From the NCBI GenBank assembly GCA_000493945.1, contig AWNW01000023.1, positions 1-21,268 on the forward strand: DNA of 21,268 nucleotides, in the 5' to 3' direction. The position numbers and the translations under genes were made by a program. Shown one piece after another: positions 15,778 through 21,268 of this stretch. The DNA is from Candidatus Hydrogenedens terephthalaticus JGI OTU-1. Its GTDB lineage: Bacteria; Hydrogenedentota; Hydrogenedentia; Hydrogenedentales; Hydrogenedentaceae. Position 1 is the stretch's first letter; every line of letters begins with the position of its first letter. The notes beneath the pieces are model-generated. The model searched no databases. It was not told the origin of the DNA and saw nothing but the letters and a program-made list of their open reading frames with translations.

Positions 15778-17020
15778 ATTGCTGATTAGCCTTAATATCT
15801 TTTTGGAAGATTAAAGTAAAGTAATCTTCTAATTTTTTGCCTTCTGTACCAGAAAGGTAGATATTGTTTAATATTGCCGACCTTAAAGAGGGCGTTATAA
15901 AAAGGAATTTTGGGGTTTTCCTTGTGCTACCGTATGTTTGACCGTATGTCCTGACTTTGATTAATAATCCGGACATTATCAAAACCTCAAGCAAGTTTTC
16001 TAATGTTTCCGAACCCTGAATTTTAAGGGCACCCTGTAGTTTTTGATAACTCACTACATCAGACTGTGCCAGAAGATAAAGCAGATCATTGACCTTGGCA
16101 AGGGTATGCGTTTCAAATTTCTTTAGTTTAAGAATGTCTTTGGCGACAATACCATCTATTACGCTTCTTATTTTTTCAATAGCCTTTTGCTTGTTTTCAA
16201 TTTTTACCGCAGAAGGAAAACCGCCCAATTCAAAAAAGTCGTTTTCAGAACCGGATGGCACTTCATTAACATAATATCTGTTTATTTTATTTTCTTCCAT
16301 CTGAAGTTTTCTGAATACATCCGTTGCATTGCAAGAGTTAAAAATTATATCCTGAAGTTCTTCCGACAATCCGTGCAAAGGATATTTCCCGTATTTTAAG
16401 ATAAGGTACTCATTAAATTTCATCGGAAAAATATTCCATACATCCACTCGTCTGGGTAAATCAGCAATCATATTTATCTCTAATGCGGATGACCCTGTGG
16501 CTATTACTAAAACATCCTTATGCCCTTTCGTTCTATCAAAAAGATTTTTTAAAAATAAACCCCAATTTTCATCGAAATGGACTTCGTCCAGAAGAATCAG
16601 AATTTTTTTATACGGTTTCTCAAAGTGAAATCCTTTTATCTCCTCGTAAAATTTAAAAAAATCATTTAAGGTAATTTGTTCCGCGTGCAATTGACTGACA
16701 TCAAGATATAATCTTTCATCCAACTTCCCGATATTTTCCAGAATTGCTCTATCTTCATTCATTTTCAAAAATTTTTCAAGAGCAAATATCTGCGATAAAA
16801 GAGTGCTTTTACCTATTCCCCTGAGTCCAGGCATTAAAATAATTTTTTCAATTTCCGAAAGTTCATTTCCTAAAAATCTCTCTATTATCTTTTTGAATTT
16901 TGAAAATATAAAACGAGTTGGTAATAATTTTTTGTTCTCATCGTAGATATACCCATCAATCCTTTGTGATAAGACAGTCTGCCAACGAGTATAAAATTGT
17001 TCTATTTTAGTTCTTTCCAT
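15701..17020 (-). CDS. AAA+ ATPase, DUF4143 type, frameshifted near its C-terminus
   Basis: This is an ATP-binding protein of the AAA_14/DUF4143 group, a widespread family of unclear role often found in mobile or TA-like settings. Walker A is GLRGIGKST (residues 65-73) and Walker B is KILILLDEVHF (139-149). A sensor-1-like IATGSSA follows, and then the group-typical RRVDVWNIFPMKFNEYL. A winged-helix-like middle (about 280-370) precedes the C-terminal domain. The frame is correct to about residue 415, where a run of seven G on the coding strand shifts it, so the last residues (ATIVLRHCRRRSRF...) are out of frame. With six G, a product of about 495 residues would result. RBS AAAAGGA lies at 17037-17031. 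Upstream is a dense inverted-repeat array. The base composition looks more AT-rich than that of its neighbours. Confidence 0.8.
   Translation of the reverse strand: MERTKIEQFYTRWQTVLSQRIDGYIYDENKKLLPTRFIFSKFKKIIERFLGNELSEIEKIILMPGLRGIGKSTLLSQIFALEKFLKMNEDRAILENIGKLDERLYLDVSQLHAEQITLNDFFKFYEEIKGFHFEKPYKKILILLDEVHFDENWGLFLKNLFDRTKGHKDVLVIATGSSALEINMIADLPRRVDVWNIFPMKFNEYLILKYGKYPLHGLSEELQDIIFNSCNATDVFRKLQMEENKINRYYVNEVPSGSENDFFELGGFPSAVKIENKQKAIEKIRSVIDGIVAKDILKLKKFETHTLAKVNDLLYLLAQSDVVSYQKLQGALKIQGSETLENLLEVLIMSGLLIKVRTYGQTYGSTRKTPKFLFITPSLRSAILNNIYLSGTEGKKLEDYFTLIFQKDIKANQQFGGATIVLRHCRRRSRFCFNFKRQK
15769..15775 (-). repeat. G7 homopolymer at the ATPase frameshift
   Basis: Seven C on the plus strand (G on the coding strand) sit exactly where the ATPase frame changes. 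Removing one G joins the NQQFGG frame to the PQLFYDI frame without losing any residue. This could be a slippage-prone phase-variation site, a programmed frameshift, a fixed mutation or a sequencing or assembly error. Confidence 0.7.
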
Positions 17021-17041
17021 AAATAAAATATCCTTTTTTAG

Positions 17042-17196
17042 TTTCAGTTATAATATAAACTGAAATAAATTTTAGTTGCTATTATAACCAAAATTAAATT
17101 TTAATTTCAACTATAATATAAACTAAAACTAATTTTAGTTTATATTATAACATAAACTGAATATAATTTCAATTACTATTATATCAAAAATTGAAA
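17042..17196. repeat. Array of five alternating AT-rich repeats upstream of the ATPase gene
   Basis: Five related units centred near 17052, 17083, 17115, 17146 and 17180 share a core TATAATA or its complement flanked by AGTT/AACT and TTTTA/TAAAA. Units 1 and 3 point one way and units 2, 4 and 5 the other. The steps are about 31, 31, 31 and 34 bp, close to three helical turns. Nested dyads are exact: arms at 17042-17049 and 17058-17065 (8 bp); 17112-17128 and 17133-17149 (17 bp with a 4-nt loop); 17137-17143 and 17152-17158 (7 bp); 17167-17174 and 17189-17196 (8 bp). A stray half-site lies at 17228-17237. There are no unique spacers, so this is not a CRISPR array. The position suits an operator/promoter or partition-like site. 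Confidence 0.8.
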
Positions 17197-17353
17197 TGAA
17201 AATTAAGATTCATTTTCTATTTACCATAAACTAAAATAATCCTATATATTTATCATTAATTAATTTAAAATCGTCTATGTTTTCGGAAACTTAGTCAATT
17301 TTAAATATGGTTACCTATAGTTCACAGCAACTAAAATTCGCATTTTTGTGGAG
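17197..17353. other. AT-rich spacer between the repeat array and the methyltransferase gene
   Basis: Apart from one half-site of the upstream repeat family (AAACTAAAAT at 17228-17237), nothing recognisable was seen. It lies downstream of the metal-transport operon and upstream of the ATPase module. No clear rho-independent terminator was found. Confidence 0.4.
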
Positions 17354-18007
17354 TTATTTATTCGGGTGGGGTGATGCGATGAGGAGGTAGCCGTTTGAGT
17401 TGTCCTGGAAGTATTGGAGTTTGAGGTGGGCTTGTTTGAGCATGTTGAGGATGGTTTTTTTGTTGGGAATGATGTGATTTCCGACGATACCGCCGAGGTT
17501 TTTGTGAAATTTATTGATTTCTCTTCGTGGTTTTGTGTGGCAAAGGACCCAAATCCCGTCAGGGGCGAGGATTCGAGCATGTTCTATCATTGCTTTTTGT
17601 TGGTTTATCAAGTGAGGGAAAACGGAGAAGCAGATAATAGCGTTTGCGGAATGGGCTTTGAGAGGTAGATCGTGGGCATCAGCTATGAGCCAGGCGGTAT
17701 AGGGGTTGGTTTTGAACTTAGTTTTGCCATGTTGAATCATCTGGGGAGAAAGGTCTGTTTCGATAAGTAATCCGTTGTGTTTTATGCGTTTGAGAAGATA
17801 GGGGACAAGGATTCCTGTTCCACAACCGATGTCAATGATGATGCTGTTTGGCGGAATATTTACAAGGTTTAATAGATTTTCGATGGCTTGCAGTTCCACT
17901 TCCGTTTTATAACTATCCCAGTTGGGAGCGTGATGGTTGAAGAAGTGTTCTATTTCTTTATGGTGTGAGTGTGTATGAGGATGGTTTTGGATTGGAATAC
18001 TACACAT
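17354..18007 (-). CDS. His-rich class I SAM-dependent methyltransferase linked to metal transport
   Basis: This is a Rossmann-fold methyltransferase of 217 residues. Motif I is IDIGCGTG (58-65), then the acidic end of strand 2 (IETDLSP), the IADAHDLPL segment and ICFSVFPHL, as in UbiE/Methyltransf_11 proteins. The substrate is unknown. The N-terminus is unusual: NHPHTHSHHKEIEHFFNHH (residues 8-26) holds nine His residues and looks like a metal-binding extension. Its ATG lies inside the end of the permease gene (8-nt overlap), behind an AAGGG-type Shine-Dalgarno, so it is the last, translationally coupled gene of the transporter operon. It may act on a metal-related small molecule, or the His tract may sense or buffer zinc. 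Confidence 0.88.
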   Translation of the reverse strand: MCSIPIQNHPHTHSHHKEIEHFFNHHAPNWDSYKTEVELQAIENLLNLVNIPPNSIIIDIGCGTGILVPYLLKRIKHNGLLIETDLSPQMIQHGKTKFKTNPYTAWLIADAHDLPLKAHSANAIICFSVFPHLINQQKAMIEHARILAPDGIWVLCHTKPRREINKFHKNLGGIVGNHIIPNKKTILNMLKQAHLKLQYFQDNSNGYLLIASPHPNK

Positions 18008-18827
18008 TTTTTACCCTTTTTATTTGTTTTTTCGGTGATAAAATTGCGGAGAGAATGAATATAAAAGAGGATATGAGTATGATAGTTGCCCCTGTTGGTA
18101 GATTGAATTTGTAGGATATGGCAATGCCACCCCAACAGGAGATAATTCCAAACAGGATGGATAGGATTAGCATGTATTTGAATCGGTAAGTGAGTTGATA
18201 CGCCGATGCGGAAGGATTTAATAACAGGCTATAGATGAGCAATCCGCCAACAGTCTGTAGGGAAACAGCAATGGTTAAGCCTGTAGCAATAATAAGTAAG
18301 TAGAAGATAAGTGCGGAGGGAATCCCTACATAAATGGCTACTTGCCGATGGCATAAGACAATATGTATTTCTTTATAGAAAACAGTAAACAGGATTATCA
18401 GGAGGGTAGCAATTCCTGCCAAAATGATAATATCCGTCCTTGAAACGGTCAGGATATTTCCCCAAAAAAGGCTCAATGCACTTGCTTTGGAACCGGGTAT
18501 AAGCCCTAAAAAGAGGAAAGCCAGTCCTAACATGGTAGAGAAAACAATTCCCGTCGAGGTATCAGGGCTTAATTCGCCACGGTCAGCCAAAGGTCCGACA
18601 ATGGCGGATGCAATAAGGCTAAAAAGAATGGCTCCTGCCAGAGGATTCCAGCCTATCCAAAGACTGAATAATGCACCAGTGAAAGCGGAGTGAGCAATGC
18701 AAATCCCTAAAAAGGAAAGGTGCATCGTCACAATGAAAACGCCGACTATACTGCAAGCAATCCCAGAAAAAAAGCCTGCAAGTATGGGTCGCCATAAATA
18801 TTCAGGTATTCCTAATATCTCGTGCAT
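18000..18827 (-). CDS. znuB: Metal ABC transporter permease (ZnuB/MntB family)
   Basis: This is the membrane subunit of a zinc/manganese-type ABC importer, 275 residues, with about eight hydrophobic segments. It starts with the family-like FMHRALLAG counterpart LWRPILAGFFSGIACSIVG, and shows SFLGICIAHSAFTGALFSLWIG and later LQTVGGLLIYSLLLNPSASA, the conserved permease motifs that include the ATPase-contact loop. The start at 18827 lies 15 nt after the ATPase gene. The protein ends ...KRVKNV, and the last codons contain the start of the methyltransferase. Whether the substrate is zinc, manganese or iron cannot be told from this subunit. Confidence 0.9.
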   Translation of the reverse strand: MHEILGIPEYLWRPILAGFFSGIACSIVGVFIVTMHLSFLGICIAHSAFTGALFSLWIGWNPLAGAILFSLIASAIVGPLADRGELSPDTSTGIVFSTMLGLAFLFLGLIPGSKASALSLFWGNILTVSRTDIIILAGIATLLIILFTVFYKEIHIVLCHRQVAIYVGIPSALIFYLLIIATGLTIAVSLQTVGGLLIYSLLLNPSASAYQLTYRFKYMLILSILFGIISCWGGIAISYKFNLPTGATIILISSFIFILSAILSPKKQIKRVKNV

Positions 18828-18842
18828 GAATATAATTCTCTT

Positions 18843-19634
18843 TTAATGATGTGAATGATGAAACCCAAATCTGCTTGAGCAACAAAATCCATTTCCGCCA
18901 TAGAGTTCCTCTAACTTCTCTTCAAGTAACAGTTCTTCGGGCTTACCATCAGCCCAAACTTTACCTTTTTGTAACATAATGATACGGTCACAACGATTGG
19001 GCATCATCGCTATTTCATGAGTAACATACAAAGTGGTAAAGGAATGTAAATCTATTTTATGTTCTAATAAATCTAAAATATCTTTTTGGGCGATAGGGTC
19101 AATAGAAGCAGTAGGTTCATCAAGTAGTAGAATGGGAGCCTGCTGTGCGAGTGCGCGGGCAATGGCTGTTTTTTGCCGTTCTCCGCCGGAGAGATGTCCA
19201 ATCGGCTTGTTGGCAAGATGGGATATACCAACCCGTTCCATCAAAGAATCTACCAGTTGCCAATCTACTCGGGTAAGCGGTCTGCCTAATCCGCATATAC
19301 CTGCCCTTCCTGCGGCTACGGATTCTCGAACGGTTATCGGGAGTCTGGGGTCAATAGATTCTATCTGTGCTACATGAGCAATCTTTCTCCGTAATAGGAA
19401 ATTATAATAGGATGGAGTTTGTCCTAAAATTTTTACGGAGCCTTTTTGAATTTTACATAAACCCGATAGGACTTTTAGCAAGGTTGTTTTTCCTGAACCA
19501 TTAGGACCTAAAATAACAGCGAATTCCCCCTGACGAAACGAAAGTGTTACATTGTCAAGTGCCGTATGACTGTTGTAATAGACACTTATATTCTGTAGTT
19601 CAATTACATATTTAGAGTTTTCTTCTATGGTCAT
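18843..19634 (-). CDS. znuC: Metal ABC transporter ATP-binding protein with Cys/His-rich tail
   Basis: This is the ATPase subunit of the importer, 263 residues. Walker A is GPNGSGKT (43-50) and the Q-loop region is HVAQIESID. The signature is LSGGERQK (148-155), Walker B is ILLLDEP (168-174), the D-loop follows (SIDP) and the H-loop His is 206 (YVTHE). After the usual end of the fold the protein adds GGNGFCCSSRFGFHHSHH (246-263), a short tail with two Cys and four His that could bind metal. The gene starts 17 nt after the binding-protein gene without an obvious Shine-Dalgarno, so coupling is likely. Confidence 0.92.
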   Translation of the reverse strand: MTIEENSKYVIELQNISVYYNSHTALDNVTLSFRQGEFAVILGPNGSGKTTLLKVLSGLCKIQKGSVKILGQTPSYYNFLLRRKIAHVAQIESIDPRLPITVRESVAAGRAGICGLGRPLTRVDWQLVDSLMERVGISHLANKPIGHLSGGERQKTAIARALAQQAPILLLDEPTASIDPIAQKDILDLLEHKIDLHSFTTLYVTHEIAMMPNRCDRIIMLQKGKVWADGKPEELLLEEKLEELYGGNGFCCSSRFGFHHSHH

Positions 19635-19651
19635 GGGATTGCAATCAATTT

Positions 19652-20518
19652 TTAATTTATCTTTTTAAGGGCTTCCAGTAAGGAATTTATATTATTTTGC
19701 ACACTTGCCTCCCATGAATTGCAACTTGAACATGTATAAGGGAAACCGGACAAAATAACAGACTGAGCATTTAGTTCTGTGGATAGTCGTTTAACGAGGT
19801 CTATCTCGCCACTTTGTTGATTTTCAACAACAATTTTTACATTCTCTTCTTTTCCCTTTTTTAAAAGGTTTCCCCAAAGGGAGAGGTTTATTTCTTCGGC
19901 TCGCGGAAATGTGTCAACCACCTTAAAGCCTAACCATTTGACAAAGTCACTCTGAAAAACAGATGCAATAACAGGAATATTTTCGGGTTGGATTTCTTTT
20001 ACGCTGCTGAGGACTTGTTGCTCAAAACTAACAATTTCTTTTTTTCTTTTCTCAAATTGTTTTTTGAAATCTTCTTCGGAAAGTAAACCTGCTTTTATTA
20101 AAACTTTGCCAATTTGTTCCAATCCCTTAATGTAGTTTTTGGGGAGTAACCAATTACCTTCAACCTGAATATATACAATTTTTTCAGGTGGTGGATTTGT
20201 CCCGTGAATAAGGCTTTTAATAGCAGGTAAATCTTTTTGCCAGGTATGTAATATAACTAACTTAGCATTGATAAATTTTTCTATGTCGCCGGGTTTAAGG
20301 TCAAAATGTCCCGGACATAAGTCGGGTGGGACAACAATGGCTAATTCGGAATCTTTCCCGCTAAGGTCTTTAACAGCAGAGTGTATTGCAGAGGTTCCAA
20401 CAACGAGAGGTTCATCTGCATACATGTGGGGCGATAAGAGAAAACCGCCCCACATATTGCACAGCACTGCTAAAACGATTAGGAGCCTATAAGAAGTAAT
20501 TAGTGTAAAAGGTTTCAT
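19652..20518 (-). CDS. znuA: Metal ABC transporter substrate-binding protein, atypical ZnuA-like
   Basis: This is a periplasmic or lipid-anchored binding protein of cluster A-I, 288 residues. A hydrophobic leader (about 8-29, LITSYRLLIVLAVLC...) is followed by an MYADEP cleavage-like site; Cys20 lies within the leader, so a lipoprotein is less likely. His71 in CPGHFDLKPGDIEKF aligns with the first metal ligand of ZnuA (DPHxFEP). The second His position (DPHxW in relatives) is N122 in EGNWLLP. The third (H at the start of the FG-type loop) appears to be Gln189 in SVFQSDF. Glu232 is kept, and there is a CSSC pair (263-266) near the C-terminus. The metal site is therefore altered, so the ligand may differ from that of ZnuA. 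It is the first gene of the importer operon. Confidence 0.8.
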   Translation of the reverse strand: MKPFTLITSYRLLIVLAVLCNMWGGFLLSPHMYADEPLVVGTSAIHSAVKDLSGKDSELAIVVPPDLCPGHFDLKPGDIEKFINAKLVILHTWQKDLPAIKSLIHGTNPPPEKIVYIQVEGNWLLPKNYIKGLEQIGKVLIKAGLLSEEDFKKQFEKRKKEIVSFEQQVLSSVKEIQPENIPVIASVFQSDFVKWLGFKVVDTFPRAEEINLSLWGNLLKKGKEENVKIVVENQQSGEIDLVKRLSTELNAQSVILSGFPYTCSSCNSWEASVQNNINSLLEALKKIN

Positions 20519-20537
20519 GTCCTATAAATCCTGAATA

Positions 20538-21268
20538 TTATTGTAATCCAAAATGCCCTACCTGTCTGGGTATCCCGTAGTTATGCTCTTTATTGTCAAT
20601 GATGGGGAACTTGTTTGGATAACGGATAAACTCAACATGCCCATCCATGTAGAGGACATTACATCCACCGGGCATGTGGTTAAAGACAACCCCGCCGGCT
20701 GTATTTGCAGAGTCATTTGGATTTCCAAAAGTGTCAAACATGATTACAATTTCACTTTGAGCTTGAGCAGAGGCTGTGGGATTGTTTATGTCTGTAATAG
20801 CAAATCGTTCAATACCTTCGCGTAAACGGGCACAATTGTTGGTTGTGGCAAAACCTTTTCCAAGAATGGCAGTCCAGGGTAGTTTGGTAGTAACGGGGAT
20901 ATCGTTATCAAAATTTTTTCTTTTTACAGGAGCGGTTACAGGGTTTACACCAATAATTGTTCCGGGTGGAATGATTTCTATTTCTCCAAGTGTTCCTGTT
21001 GCGTTCCACATTCCGTAGAATTCCTCAACATTTGTAATAGCGAAGCCATGATACCAATAAGAACGACCTAATGCGGCAGCACGGAAATATCGTTGACTAA
21101 GTAAATCGCCATTGGCTTCAGCGGCTTTAATATGGTCTTCAATGGAACCATCAGGGATGCGTGCGGCAACATATTGTCCTGCAGCATCTATTGCTGTATC
21201 CGAGGGGCATTTTGCGGTATTCAGGTCATTCATATATTCGGGGAAGAAGCCATCAGGGTCGGGTGCGG
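20538..21268 (-). CDS. DUF1559/H-X9-DG prepilin-like protein, 5' end beyond the right edge
   Basis: The frame is open to the right edge of the window: codons upstream of the Met at 21233 read APDPDGFFPEY, so the true start lies outside. The visible part lacks the N-terminal prepilin methylation segment that DUF1559 proteins normally have. It shows DLNTAKCPSD, typical of these proteins, and ends with the signature region FNHMPGGCNVLYMDGHVEF, a His followed by 10 residues and DG (a known variant of the H-X9-DG motif). Such proteins are numerous in Planctomycetes, Lentisphaerae and related phyla and are thought to be pseudopilin-like surface or secretion components. It ends 19 nt before the metal-binding-protein gene and may share its transcript. 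Confidence 0.85.
   Translation of the reverse strand, partial: APDPDGFFPEYMNDLNTAKCPSDTAIDAAGQYVAARIPDGSIEDHIKAAEANGDLLSQRYFRAAALGRSYWYHGFAITNVEEFYGMWNATGTLGEIEIIPPGTIIGVNPVTAPVKRKNFDNDIPVTTKLPWTAILGKGFATTNNCARLREGIERFAITDINNPTASAQAQSEIVIMFDTFGNPNDSANTAGGVVFNHMPGGCNVLYMDGHVEFIRYPNKFPIIDNKEHNYGIPRQVGHFGLQ

Noticed and set aside
17042..17237. Possible CRISPR array
   Set aside because: The repeated units abut or overlap, alternate in orientation and have no unique spacers of constant length. No cas gene is nearby.

Overview
The window is AT-rich bacterial chromosome with densely packed genes, most of them on the minus strand. The right edge carries a DUF1559-type protein with the prepilin-associated H-X9-DG signature. 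That signature, together with a PPi-type phosphofructokinase, a Hanks-type Ser/Thr kinase and a PdxB-like dehydrogenase, suggests an environmental lineage of the PVC/Planctomycetes-Lentisphaerae or Candidatus Hydrogenedentes kind. This placement is an inference from gene content. No rRNA or tRNA gene, and no CRISPR array, was seen.

Layout, left to right. (1) 1-2658, minus: pcm, then lepA, then the first codons of a further gene running off the left edge. (2) 2753-4764, plus: a Ser/Thr kinase with a TTG start, and a CorA-family transporter whose signature is SMN instead of GMN. The kinase and pcm diverge from a short intergenic region with a symmetric -10 element. (3) 4790-13658, minus: a long co-directional metabolic run, in transcription order: SDR oxidoreductase (mannonate/fructuronate type), HAD phosphatase, PdxB-like dehydrogenase, LarA-like nickel-pincer racemase/epimerase, PPi-phosphofructokinase, 6-phosphogluconate dehydrogenase, ZIP metal transporter, and glyoxylate/hydroxypyruvate reductase-type dehydrogenase. 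Several junctions are overlapping or only 5-6 nt long. (4) 13659-14315: about 650 bp without a supported gene, holding a possible gene remnant. (5) 14316-17196, minus: a very AT-rich accessory module made of an AAA+/DUF4143-type ATPase, a 67-aa unknown ORF and a RhuM-Fic protein. The ATPase frame is broken at a G7 tract, and its upstream region holds an array of alternating inverted repeats spaced about 31-32 bp apart. (6) 17354-20518, minus: a zinc/manganese-type ABC transporter operon (binding protein, ATPase, permease) ending in a His-rich SAM methyltransferase translationally coupled to the permease gene. (7) 20538-21268, minus: the 5'-truncated DUF1559/H-X9-DG gene.

How the genes work together. 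The metabolic run joins glycolysis (PPi-PFK), the pentose phosphate pathway (Gnd), sugar-acid and 2-hydroxyacid redox chemistry (SDR, PdxB, GyaR-type, LarA-type) and metal supply (ZIP). The pdxB-larA overlap suggests that the PdxB step, which in E. coli consumes 2-oxoacids as electron acceptors, may be linked to stereochemical interconversion of 2-hydroxyacids. The metal transporter operon has three unusual metal-ligand features: a binding protein lacking two canonical His ligands, a Cys/His tail on the ATPase and a His-rich methyltransferase N-terminus. The most unusual candidate system is the ATPase/67-aa/RhuM-Fic module with its repeat array and homopolymer frameshift. It looks like a mobile, possibly phase-variable, toxin-antitoxin or defence-type locus, but that function is not proven from sequence.
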